In this document: piece by piece, positions 28,539 to 36,433 of the stretch
Layout of the letters: every line of letters starts with the position of its first letter
Position numbering within the stretch: the first letter of the stretch is position 1
Assembly (NCBI RefSeq): GCF_025264685.1
Contig: NZ_CP073721.1
Coordinates: 5,261,001-5,325,000 of the forward strand
Source of the DNA: Dactylosporangium roseum
GTDB taxonomy: Bacteria; Actinomycetota; Actinomycetes; Mycobacteriales; Micromonosporaceae
Length of the DNA: 64,000 bases
Direction of reading: 5' to 3'
Made by a program: the position numbers and the translations under genes
The notes under the pieces: generated by a model
Databases searched by the model: none
Told to the model about the DNA's origin: nothing
The model's input: only the letters and a program-made list of their open reading frames with translations

Positions 28539-30005
28539 ATGCCTGATCCGATGGGATTCATGAAGTACCGCCGGCAGCTCCCGCTGCTGCGCCCGGTGCC
28601 CGAGCGGGTCGCCGACTGGCGCGACGTGTACCAGCGCGTCGACCAACAGGTGATCCACGAGCAGTCCAGCCGGTGCATGAACTGTGGCGTCCCGTACTGC
28701 CACAACGCCTGCCCGCTGGGCAACCTGATCCCGGACTGGAACGACCTGGTGCGCGTCGGCGACTGGGAGCGCGCCGCGGAGACGTTGCACGCCACGAACA
28801 ACTTCCCCGAGTTCACCGGTCGGCTCTGTCCGGCACCGTGCGAGGCGGCCTGCGTGCTCGGCATCGGTGACGACCCGGTGACGATCAAGCAGGTAGAGGT
28901 CGAGATCATCAACCGCGTGACCGATGGCGGGCCGCTGCGGCCGTTGACGGTCGCGACGCGCTCCGGTCGCAGCGTGGCCGTGGTCGGCTCCGGGCCGGCC
29001 GGTCTGGCCGCCGCACAACAGCTCGCGCGGGCCGGACACGCGACGACCGTGTACGAGCGCAGCGACGCCGTCGGCGGCCTGCTCCGCTACGGCATTCCCG
29101 ACTTCAAGCTGGAAAAGCGCCACATCGACCTGCGGGCCGCTCAGCTCGCCGCCGAGGGAGTGGCGTTCGTCACCGGCTGCGAGGTCGGCGTCGACGTCTC
29201 GCTGGCCGAGCTGCGGGAGCGGCACGACGCCGTCGTCCTGGCCTGCGGCGCCCTCGACCCACGCGACGTGCCGACCACTCCCGGTCGCGAGCTCAGCGGC
29301 ATTCACCAGGCGATGGTCTACCTGGAGGGCGCGAACCGGGTCGTCGCCGGCTCGCTGGACGCACCGCCGATCGACGCGGCCGGCCTGAACGTCATCGTCG
29401 TGGGCGGCGGCGACACGGCCGCGGACTGCCTCGGCACCGCGCACCGACAGGGCGCGGCCAGCGTGCAGTTGGTGGAGGTGGCACCGCTGCCTCCACCGCA
29501 GCGGGACGGCGGCCGCGACCCCTGGCCGACCTGGCCGACCATGCTGCGCAGCGGCTCGGCGCACGAGGAGGGCGGCGAGCGCAACTTCGGCTGCGCGGTG
29601 CGCCGCTTCCTCGGCGACGACGAGGGGCGGCTGCGCGCGGTCGAACTGGTGGACGTCCTCATCGGCCCCGGCTTCACGCTGAGCGAGATCGAGGGCACGA
29701 TCCGCGAAGTGCCGGCCGACCTGGCGCTGCTGGCGATCGGATTCGCCGGTACGCAGCCCGGACCGCACCTGGCCCAGGCGGAGCTCACCCGCAACGGGCG
29801 CGGCACGATCGACGCCGGCGGCGACTGGCAGACCCGGGCGCCGGGCGTCTTCGTGGCCGGCGACGCCCGGCGGGGACCGTCGTTGATCGTCTGGGCGATC
29901 GCGGAGGGCCGCTCGGTCGCCGCGGCGGTCCACCAGTACCTGGGCGGCGGTGGACGCCTGCCCGCCCCGGTCACCCCGACCTCGATGCCGCTCAGCGCGA
30001 GGTAG
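28539..30005 (+). CDS. gltD: Glutamate synthase small subunit-like oxidoreductase (GltD)
   Basis: 488 residues, full length for GltD. The N-terminal Fe-S region has CMNCGVPYCHNACPLGNLIP (residues ~46-65) and CPAPCEAACVLG; the FAD site is VVGSGPAGLAAAQQLARAGH and the NADPH site is VVGGGDTAADCLGTAHRQG. It passes electrons from NADPH to the large GltB subunit. No gltB is adjacent, so this is either a solitary paralogue serving another acceptor or GltB lies elsewhere. GGAGG ribosome site before the ATG; the upstream ~170 bases contain no gene. Confidence 0.92.
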   Translation: MPDPMGFMKYRRQLPLLRPVPERVADWRDVYQRVDQQVIHEQSSRCMNCGVPYCHNACPLGNLIPDWNDLVRVGDWERAAETLHATNNFPEFTGRLCPAPCEAACVLGIGDDPVTIKQVEVEIINRVTDGGPLRPLTVATRSGRSVAVVGSGPAGLAAAQQLARAGHATTVYERSDAVGGLLRYGIPDFKLEKRHIDLRAAQLAAEGVAFVTGCEVGVDVSLAELRERHDAVVLACGALDPRDVPTTPGRELSGIHQAMVYLEGANRVVAGSLDAPPIDAAGLNVIVVGGGDTAADCLGTAHRQGAASVQLVEVAPLPPPQRDGGRDPWPTWPTMLRSGSAHEEGGERNFGCAVRRFLGDDEGRLRAVELVDVLIGPGFTLSEIEGTIREVPADLALLAIGFAGTQPGPHLAQAELTRNGRGTIDAGGDWQTRAPGVFVAGDARRGPSLIVWAIAEGRSVAAAVHQYLGGGGRLPAPVTPTSMPLSAR

Positions 30006-30116
30006 GCCCGGCACCGGGAACCAGCGACGGGACGATCCCGCGGTGGCGCCTCCGGCGGGGCTTCGGGTCCGCTCGGGCCGGCGCCGCGGGGCTCGACCAC
30101 GCCTCGGCGCCGTAGC

Positions 30117-30983
30117 CTACGTCGATGACATCGCATCGAAGCCCTGTATGAGGTTCCAGACCTGATCCGGCACTTCCTCCTGAGCGAAATGGCCGGCGTC
30201 CGTCAACAACGCGGTCGTCACGTCTCGGACTCCAGCGTCGCGGAATCCCCGGGCGTAAGTGGCGATGTCGCCGCCTTCACCGTCTCCTCGCAGGTACAGC
30301 AGCGGGGTGTCCACGGGTGCGGCTTCGGCGAAGGCGGCGTTGTCCCGTGCGTCCTGAGCGAAAGCCCGGTACAGATCGAACCCGGCGGTGAGAGCGGCAT
30401 CGCTGCGGTAGGCGGCGGCATGGGCGGCCCGTGATGCCGGGGAGATCCTCGCCGGGTCCACCGACAGCACGTCGTAGAAGTAGTCGAAGTACTCGGCCTG
30501 GCGCCCCTGGACCAGCATCTCGGGCAGTGCCGGCACGGCGTGCAACCCGAAGTGCCAGATGTAGGGGTTCTTGAGGACGTCACCCCACGGCTCGACGCCG
30601 GGGATCGCCGTGTTCATGATGACCACGCGGTCAACGTCGCCGTACCGCCGGAGGTAGGAATAGGCAACCATGCCGCCGGCGTCGTGACCGACCAGCGTCA
30701 GGTCGGCGAGCCCAAGGCTCCGCACCAGGCCGTGGACCACCTGCGCCAGCTCGAGCTTCGACCCGCCGGCGACCGCTCCGGCCGACTCACCGATGCCGGG
30801 CAGGTCGATGGCGATCATCCGCGCGCCGGCGTCGGCGACATCCATCACCCTCTCCCAGGTCCGCCACGACTCCGGCCAGCCGTGCAGGAACAGATACGGC
30901 CGGCCCAGCGGATCCCCTGCCTCCACCACGTGCAGCGAGAGGTCGGCGATCGCCAGCCGTGTGTGACGCGGCCTGGTAGACAT
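30117..30983 (-). CDS. Alpha/beta hydrolase, epoxide-hydrolase-like
   Basis: 288 residues. HGWPES (34-39) is the oxyanion-hole motif of epoxide hydrolases and haloalkane dehalogenases; the nucleophile elbow is GHDAGG (Asp nucleophile), and GHFAQEE near the C-terminus holds the catalytic His. Asp rather than Ser at the elbow favours epoxide hydrolase or dehalogenase over esterase. GAGG lies just before the ATG. Divergent from the arsR operon; the arsR operator is ~105 bases from its start and could regulate both. Confidence 0.88.
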   Translation of the reverse strand: MSTRPRHTRLAIADLSLHVVEAGDPLGRPYLFLHGWPESWRTWERVMDVADAGARMIAIDLPGIGESAGAVAGGSKLELAQVVHGLVRSLGLADLTLVGHDAGGMVAYSYLRRYGDVDRVVIMNTAIPGVEPWGDVLKNPYIWHFGLHAVPALPEMLVQGRQAEYFDYFYDVLSVDPARISPASRAAHAAAYRSDAALTAGFDLYRAFAQDARDNAAFAEAAPVDTPLLYLRGDGEGGDIATYARGFRDAGVRDVTTALLTDAGHFAQEEVPDQVWNLIQGFDAMSST

Positions 30984-31088
30984 GCCTCACGTCTATCAAA
31001 CGACGTGGATCACGTCCACCGATCCGAGCTCGCCGCCGCGGCGGCCACCCGCCTGCCGGTGCGCGTGGTGGACGGCGGTACCGCTTAT

Positions 31089-31104
31089 TTAAGACTTGAC
31101 TTAA
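31089..31104. promoter_or_regulatory. Proposed ArsR-type operator
   Basis: The dyad TTAAG-ACTTGA-CTTAA lies in an unusually AT-rich island 28 bases before the arsR start. Short AT-rich inverted repeats overlapping the promoter are typical autoregulatory sites of ArsR/SmtB repressors. Confidence 0.55.
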
Positions 31105-31131
31105 TTAACCTGTCACTGACATAGTTCCCGG

Positions 31132-31533
31132 GTGCACGCGTTCGACATCCTCGGCGACCCGGTGCGACGCCGAATACTGGAGCTCCTCGCCGACGGAGAG
31201 CAGGCCGCCGGCGCCGTCAGCGAGGTCGTCCGGGCCGAGTTTGGCATCTCGCCACCGGCGGTGTCGCAGCACCTGCGAGTGCTGCGGGAGTCGGGTTTCG
31301 TCACCGTCCGCCCGGACGGCACGCGACGCCTCTACGCGGTGGAGGCAGCACCGCTGCGAGAGGTCGACATCTGGCTGGATCGCTTCCGGCAGTTCTGGAG
31401 CCAGCGCCTGGACGCGTTGGCCACCGAACTCGCCCGCGGCAAACGCGAACGCCGTGCACAGCGCGACAACGGTGGAGACACCGACGGGGACCCTCGTCGG
31501 GGGACCGCGTCCGTCAGCGAGGAGGACACATGA
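31132..31533 (+). CDS. ArsR-family transcriptional regulator
   Basis: 133 residues. Winged-helix domain at the N-terminus (FDILGDPVRRRILELLADGE, then ISPPAVSQHLRVLRESGFV and the wing RPDGTRRLYAVE) followed by a C-terminal LREVDIWLDRFRQFW stretch that is characteristic of ArsR proteins paired with AHSA1/SRPBCC genes. No metal-binding Cys cluster is seen. GTG start; its stop overlaps the ATG of the 30-codon remnant (ATGA). Confidence 0.9.
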   Translation: MHAFDILGDPVRRRILELLADGEQAAGAVSEVVRAEFGISPPAVSQHLRVLRESGFVTVRPDGTRRLYAVEAAPLREVDIWLDRFRQFWSQRLDALATELARGKRERRAQRDNGGDTDGDPRRGTASVSEEDT

Positions 31534-31622
31534 TCGACGTCGTCGACCAGACCAACGCAACCCAGCGGGAGACAGGCATGGACAACGCCGGCGGCACCCC
31601 CGAGATCACCGGTGACCACTGA
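31530..31622 (+). pseudogene. 30-codon remnant of an AHSA1/SRPBCC gene
   Basis: A well-started mini-gene: GGAGGA ribosome site, ATG overlapping the arsR stop, 30 codons, and a TGA that overlaps the next gene's ATG. Its opening MIDVVDQTNATQRETG resembles the start of the SRPBCC (AHSA1) proteins that normally follow this type of ArsR; the rest of the ~150-residue domain is missing and the frame ends MDNAGGTPEITGDH. An in-frame internal deletion that kept translational coupling would explain it. A genuine small peptide is possible but less likely. Confidence 0.55.
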
Positions 31623-32290
31623 TGACCCACGACGTCACCGCCGCCGCCGGATCGACCAGGACGCTGCTGACCTGCGGCATTGTCGCCGGACCGCTCTACA
31701 TCGTCGTGGTCGTCCTGCAGATGCTCACCAGGGACGGATTCGACATCAGCCGGCACCCGGCCAGCATGCTGAGCAACGGCGACCAAGGATGGATCCAGAT
31801 CGCCAACTTCGTGGCCTGCGGTCTGCTGTTCGTGGCGTGCGCGATCGGGCTGCGCCGGATCCTCGGCCCGACGGCGGGTCCGGGAGCGACATGGGGGCCG
31901 CGGCTGATCGGCGTCTTCGGTGCCGGGATGCTGGGCGCGGCCGCGTTCTCCGCCGACCCGGCCGACGGCTTCCCGCCGGGCACTCCGAACGGCACACCCA
32001 CCACGATGAGCTGGCACGCGGGGGTCCACCTCCTGGTCGCCGGCATCGCCTTTCTCGCGCTCATCGCCGCATGCTTCGTCTTCACCCGACGGTTCGCCGC
32101 GGCGGGCCGTACCGATTGGGCGGCCTTCAGCGGTGTGACCGGCGCGGCCTTCCTCGCCACCTGGAGCCTGATCTTCACCTTGCAGGGATCGCGCCCGGCC
32201 AACATCGCCTTCGCCCTCGCGATCGCCCTCGCAATGGTATGGGCGTCGCTCCTGGCCGCGCACCATCGGCCCCGACCCGCGACAGCATGA
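31622..32290 (+). CDS. DUF998 family membrane protein
   Basis: 222 residues with about six hydrophobic helices. Begins with a helix GIVAGPLYIVVVVLQMLTRDGFDISRHPASML; the region FDISRHPASMLSNGDQGWIQ is the DUF998 signature (HxxSxLxxGxxGW-type). Function unknown. Its ATG overlaps the stop of the preceding remnant, so it belongs to the arsR operon. Confidence 0.88.
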   Translation: MTHDVTAAAGSTRTLLTCGIVAGPLYIVVVVLQMLTRDGFDISRHPASMLSNGDQGWIQIANFVACGLLFVACAIGLRRILGPTAGPGATWGPRLIGVFGAGMLGAAAFSADPADGFPPGTPNGTPTTMSWHAGVHLLVAGIAFLALIAACFVFTRRFAAAGRTDWAAFSGVTGAAFLATWSLIFTLQGSRPANIAFALAIALAMVWASLLAAHHRPRPATA

Positions 32291-32340
32291 ACCGGTAACG
32301 CGCCTCCCCCTCCCCCGTCGTTCAGCCCAACAGTCCCTCG

Positions 32341-32919
32341 TCAACTCGAACAAGACCAACAACTCGGGCGCGGGGCTCGCGAGGTGTCGCCGCCGACGCC
32401 CGCCGACCCGCGCGCTTTGCGTAGGGCGAAATCGTCGATGCCGAGTACGCGTGGCGCGGCGGTGAGCGTGGGCTCCGGGGCGCAGCGCAGTAGCCGGAGC
32501 AGGGTGCTGCGGGACACGTCGATGGCCAGCTTGGCCGCCGGCCGGACCCCGGCCCGGCCGGCGAGAGCCGTACCGATGCCGTGCAGCAGATCCTGCAGCG
32601 GCTGGCTGCGCCGGCGCCGCCTATCGGTCAAGCCGGATATCTGCTCGACGAACGTGCGCACCGCGCAGTCGCTCACTCGGCAGTTGAACCTCCGGACCTG
32701 CAGGACCAGCCACACCGGCCGCCCGCCGATCGGTGTGTCGGCCAGGCTGCGCTGGTAGCGGCCGCGTATCGAAGTCGACACCGTGCCGCAGCCCAGACAC
32801 GTGGCGGTCTCGCCACGAGCTCGACCGAACAGGTAGTTGGCCTCGGGGCCGGACTCCACCCGCTCGATCAGCACGCCAGACAGGTGCGGCAGGACGACCT
32901 CAGTACTCCGAATGATCAC
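32341..32919 (-). pseudogene. ISL3-family transposase, 3'-truncated
   Basis: The first ~175 residues match the N-terminal half of ISL3 transposases: zinc-binding CLGCG...C and C (CLGCGTVSTSIRGRYQRSLAD, RFNCRVSDC), a helix-turn-helix-like region, and the start of the catalytic domain VLGIDDFALRKARG with the first Asp. Full ISL3 transposases are ~400-550 residues; here homology stops around 32405 and the frame runs into unrelated sequence. The element is dead. Confidence 0.8.
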
Positions 32920-32953
32920 GGGTGGCCGTACCCATATCCTTACGACACACCGA

Positions 32954-32989
32954 AACGGCCCGGACGATCTTCCGATCGTCCGGGCCGTT
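32954..32989. terminator. Perfect 16-bp hairpin between divergent genes
   Basis: Arms 32954-32969 and 32974-32989 are perfectly complementary with a 4-base loop TTCC, followed by TTAAAT. It sits upstream of both neighbours (the truncated ISL3 gene and the IclR gene), an odd place for a terminator. It may be left from a lost gene or guard the IclR gene from read-through. Confidence 0.6.
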
Positions 32990-33033
32990 GGTTAAATCTC
33001 AAGCCTAGATAGCGGCACTAACGGAGGCATGCG

Positions 33034-33804
33034 GTGGCGGCACACACAGCGCGGGGCGGTAAGCCGCAGGTGGGCGAACCGGTCATCGACCGTGCGTTCA
33101 AACTGCTCGCCTCGTTCGGGCCTGACGACCGGGTCATGTCCTTGGCGAAGCTGAGCCGCCGGGCGGACGTCCCGAAGAGCAGCGCGCTGCGTATCGCTCG
33201 CAAATTGTGTGACTTCGGGGCGCTGGAGCGGCTGGAGACTGGCGAGTTCGTGATCGGGCTGCGATTGCTGGAACTCGCGGCGATGGCTCCGCGCGGCCAC
33301 GGGCTGCGGGCGGTCGCGCTCCCGTACATGGAAGACCTTCATCACGCTACCCGCCAGCACGTACTGCTCGCGGTGCGCAGCGGCAATGAGGCAGTGCTGG
33401 TCGAACGGTTGTCTGCCCGGAATGCTGGCAGCGTCCTATATTACGTGGGCGGCCGCATTCCGCTGTACGGCACCGGAGTGGGCATGTGCCTGCTGGCCTA
33501 TGCGCCGACTGCGTTCCAGGAGGAGGTCCTCAGCGGCGAACTCGTGCTGCGACCGGAACACCGCCGCCTGGACCAGGGCCAGGTTCGCGCCCAACTGGCG
33601 ACGATCCGCAAGGAGGGCATCGCGATCATCAGGCGGCCGCGCCCAGAGCCGATGACTTCGGTCGCCGGGCCGGTCTTTGGCCCACACAAAGACATGATCG
33701 CCGCGTTGTCCGTGGTTGCCCCGACGGCCGCCACCGACGCCGTCGCCCTGCGTCCGGCCGTCACAGCGGTCTGCCGTGCGATCTCCCGGGGACTATCGCC
33801 TTAG
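33034..33804 (+). CDS. IclR-family transcriptional regulator
   Basis: 256 residues. N-terminal winged helix (VIDRAFKLLASFGPDDRVMSLAKL, recognition helix VPKSSALRIARKL) and IclR effector domain (~85-250, with GRIPLYGTGVGMCLLAYAP and the C-terminal SVAGPVFGPHKDMIAALSVV). GTG start with GGAGG 8 bases upstream; an ATG at 33029 is out of frame. No obvious target operon: the next genes are a deletion scar. Its stop overlaps the 3' end of the tetR remnant. Confidence 0.9.
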   Translation: MAAHTARGGKPQVGEPVIDRAFKLLASFGPDDRVMSLAKLSRRADVPKSSALRIARKLCDFGALERLETGEFVIGLRLLELAAMAPRGHGLRAVALPYMEDLHHATRQHVLLAVRSGNEAVLVERLSARNAGSVLYYVGGRIPLYGTGVGMCLLAYAPTAFQEEVLSGELVLRPEHRRLDQGQVRAQLATIRKEGIAIIRRPRPEPMTSVAGPVFGPHKDMIAALSVVAPTAATDAVALRPAVTAVCRAISRGLSP

Positions 33805-34003
33805 GCATGTTGGGCGGCGGTGATGACGCCGCGGACGGCGTCGCGGACTCGGTCGGCGGCGTGCTGCGGGTCGGGTTGGCCGGCGTCGAGCCAGGCGATG
33901 ACGGCGGCGATCGCCACGGTCGGGACGAGGTCGGCCGCCCACGCCGCCCACGCTGGATCGGGGATGCTGTCGGCGAGGTGCTCGCGGGCGACGGCGGTCA
34001 TCT
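33801..34003 (-). pseudogene. C-terminal remnant of a TetR-family regulator
   Basis: The last ~65 codons of a leftward frame (REHLADSIPDPAWAAWAADL to AAVIAWLDAGQPDPQHAADRVRDAV) match the C-terminal end of actinobacterial TetR proteins (AxxAWLxxGxPDP...). The N-terminal helix-turn-helix is absent: beyond ~34003 the same DNA is the antisense of an ABC ATPase fragment. See the paired remnant at 34002-34523. Confidence 0.6.
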
Positions 34004-34523
34004 GGCCGCGTCGCTGGTCGGCACCCCGGAGGTGGTGTTCCTGGACGAGCCGACGACCGGCGTGGACCCGGCGAGCCGGCGGGAGCTGTGGGCGCTGATC
34101 CGGGATCTCGTCGAGGGCGGCACGACGGTGCTCCTCACGACGCAGTACCTCGAGGAAGCTGACCACCTCGCGCACCGCATCGCGGTCCTCGACCAGGGCC
34201 GGATCGTGCGGGAGGGCACCGCCGCAGAGCTCAAGGCACAGCTCGGCGGCGCGGTCGTCGAGGTCGGTGTCGGCGAGCGTGACCGGGTCCGGACGATGAC
34301 CGCACTGGCCGGCCGCGGCGCGGCCGCGCATGGTGAGGCGATCGCCGTGCCCGCGCCGGACGGGGTGGGCACGCTTGAGCAGGTGCTGCAGGTCCTGGCT
34401 GCGGCGGGCATCGCGCCGCAGGTGGTTGGGCTGCGGCAGCCGAGCCTGGACGACGTTTTCCTCGCCCTCACCGGCCGTCCCGCGGCTGGGCCGGCCGCCG
34501 CTGTTGTTGGGCGGGCGGCGTGA
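34002..34523 (+). pseudogene. C-terminal half of a drug-type ABC ATPase
   Basis: Reading LAASLVGTPEVVFLDEPTTG, with Walker B, the D-loop, an H-loop region (LLTTQYLEEADHLAHR) and the DrrA-type C-terminal extension ending QPSLDDVFLALTG. The Walker A site and the LSGG signature are missing because the homology begins abruptly at about 34002. An open frame runs upstream to 33486, but it is antisense to the TetR remnant and overlaps the IclR gene. The permease gene following it is intact and overlaps its stop by GTGA. Confidence 0.8.
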
Positions 34524-35368
34524 CGGCGGCGCCCGCGCCGGGCGCGCTGGTGCTGCGACCGGGGCCGCGCCGGGGCGTACGCGACGTGGCGGTCCTGACC
34601 CGCCGGAACCTGTTGCACACCGTGCGGATGCCCGGGGTGCTGCTGGTGGCGAGCGTCATGCCGGTGGTGTTCGTGCTGATGTTCACCGCCGTGTTCGGCG
34701 GCGCGGTCGGCGCGGTCCTGCCCGCAGCGGCAGCGGGCCGGTATGTCAACTGGCTGGTGCCGGGGCTCCTGGCGCAGTTCGCGTTGTTCGCCGGGGCGGG
34801 GACCGCGTCGGGGATCGCCGACGATCTCGCGCGCGGGACGGTGGACCGGTTCCGGTCGCTGCCGATGACCGGCGTCGCCGTCCTCGCCGGGCGGACGCTG
34901 TCGGACTTGTGCCGCTCGGCCGCAACCCTCGTCCTGATGAGCGGCGTCGGGTTCCTGCTCGGCTTCCGGTGGCAGACCAGCGTGCTCGGCCTCGCCGCCG
35001 GGATCGGGGTGGCGCTGCTGTTCGGGTTCGCGTGGTCGTGGGTGATGGCCGTGGCCGGGCTGCTGGTGCGCACGGCTGAGGCGGTGCAGGGCGCGGTGTA
35101 CATGGTGGTGTTCCCGCTCGGGTTCACCAGCGCCGTGTTCGTCCCGGCCCAGACGATGCCCGGCTGGTTGCGGTCGTTCGCCGAGCACCAGCCGGTCACC
35201 GTCACCGTCACCGCCAACGCGGTCCGCGGCCTCGTCCTCGGCCCCGGCGCGCTGCCGCCCGGGCAGAGTGTTGCCGGGCAGGTCGGGCTGACCACGGTGT
35301 GGGCGGCCGCCATTCTCGCGATCGCGGTGCCGGTCGCGGTGCGGCTCTACCGCCGTGCCGGGACCTGA
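34520..35368 (+). CDS. ABC-2 type drug-efflux permease (DrrB-like)
   Basis: 282 residues, six predicted helices, ABC2_membrane family. The conserved block FAEHQPVTVTVTANAVRGL near the C-terminus and RFRSLPMTGVAVLAGR in the middle are typical of DrrB-type daunorubicin exporters. GTG start overlaps the stop of the ATPase remnant. With its ATPase beheaded, the permease is probably non-functional unless another ATPase (for example the one at 42916) can partner with it. Its paralogue is at 43774-44535. Confidence 0.88.
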   Translation: MTAAPAPGALVLRPGPRRGVRDVAVLTRRNLLHTVRMPGVLLVASVMPVVFVLMFTAVFGGAVGAVLPAAAAGRYVNWLVPGLLAQFALFAGAGTASGIADDLARGTVDRFRSLPMTGVAVLAGRTLSDLCRSAATLVLMSGVGFLLGFRWQTSVLGLAAGIGVALLFGFAWSWVMAVAGLLVRTAEAVQGAVYMVVFPLGFTSAVFVPAQTMPGWLRSFAEHQPVTVTVTANAVRGLVLGPGALPPGQSVAGQVGLTTVWAAAILAIAVPVAVRLYRRAGT

Positions 35369-36168
35369 CCATCCTCGGCCGGCCGGCCGGGCGGCCGCTG
35401 ATCCAGCGGGCGGCGAGCAACCCGGAAGCGGCGGTGAGCGCCGCGGCGACGACGGTGGCGTTGAGGCCCAGGGTGTCAGCGAGGACTCCGGCGACGAGGG
35501 CGTCGGCAACGTAGCCGATGTCGCGCCAGAACCGGTAGGTGTCGAGGGCGTTGGCCCGCCAGACCGGGTGGGCGTGGTCGGACGCCGACGCGATCAGCGC
35601 CGGATACACCATCGCGGTGCCCAGGCCGAGCAGGACCGTGGACAGCACCCCGGCGAGGAGCGGATGGTCGAGCAGGGCGAGCGCGGCGACCAACCCGGCG
35701 GCCTGCACGAGCATGCCGGCGACGATGAGCGGTTTGCGACCGGTGCGGTCGGCGAGGTGTCCGGTAGGGATCTGCCCGAAGCCCCACAGTAGCGGGTAGA
35801 GGCCTTTGATGAGGCCGACGGCGGCGAGGCTGAGGCCGTGGTCGGTGAACAGCAGCGGAAAGACGCCCCAGGTGAGGCCGTCGTTGAGGTTGTTGACGAG
35901 GCCGGCCTGGCAGGCGCCGCGCAGCGACCCGGTGCCGCCATGACGTCCGCGCGAACGTCGCCGCGAGCCCCGGCCGCTGGTCGGGCGCCGGTGGCGGGGG
36001 CGGGATGCTGGGCGAGTTCGAGGGCGACGTGGGCGGCGGTGTCGCGCACGACGAGGGACAGCAGCCCGGCGGCGACGAAGACGACGCCGATCAGCTCCGG
36101 AGCTGGGCGCGGCCCGTAGCGGGTGGCGAGGTACCCGGTGACCAGAGCCGTCGTGCCGACCGCGGCTT
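35369..36168 (-). pseudogene. Broken MFS transporter gene
   Basis: Two frames contribute. The first (about 36168-35935) reads TALVTGYLATRYGPRPAPEL and ELIGVVFVAAGLLSLVVRDT, a mid-protein linker and helix; the second (about 35935-35370) reads GLVNNLNDGLTWGVFPLLFT, then GFGQIPTGHLADRTGRKPLI and helices to AARWISGRP. Together they are the second half of a ~400-residue MFS protein with a frameshift near 35930. The N-terminal half is missing beyond 36168 (a stop and then unrelated sequence), and the natural stop is lost against the convergent permease gene. Confidence 0.7.
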
Positions 36169-36215
36169 ACCCGGCGGCCTCGTTCAGGCGGTGGCCAGGC
36201 CGCGGCGGCGGGCCG

Positions 36216-36420
36216 GTCTATTTGGACTACAACGCCACCGCCCCGATCGACCCGCGTATCGCCGACGCCATGGTCCCGTGCCTGACCACCTGGTTCGGCA
36301 ACCCGTCCAGCGGCCACCCCTACGCCGACCGCCCCCGCGGCGCTCTGCAGCAGGCCCGCGCGCAGGTCGCCGCCCTCGTCGGCGCCCGCCCGGACGAGGT
36401 CGTGTTCACCAGTTCCGGAT
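36216..36420 (+). pseudogene. N-terminal fragment of a cysteine desulfurase
   Basis: VYLDYNATAPIDPRIADAM and FGNPSSGHPYADRPRGALQQ followed by VAALVGARPDEVVFTSSG are the unmistakable first ~70 residues of a NifS/IscS-type class V aminotransferase. Homology stops at about 36420, before the PLP lysine and active-site Cys, and the frame runs into the antisense of the neighbouring hydrolase gene. Nonfunctional. Confidence 0.8.
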
Positions 36421-36433
36421 GGATGCGGTCCTT

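Noticed and set aside
33486..34001. Upstream extension of the ABC ATPase frame
   Set aside because: The translation overlaps IclR and is antisense to the TetR remnant; no Walker A motif is seen, so the frame is open only by chance.
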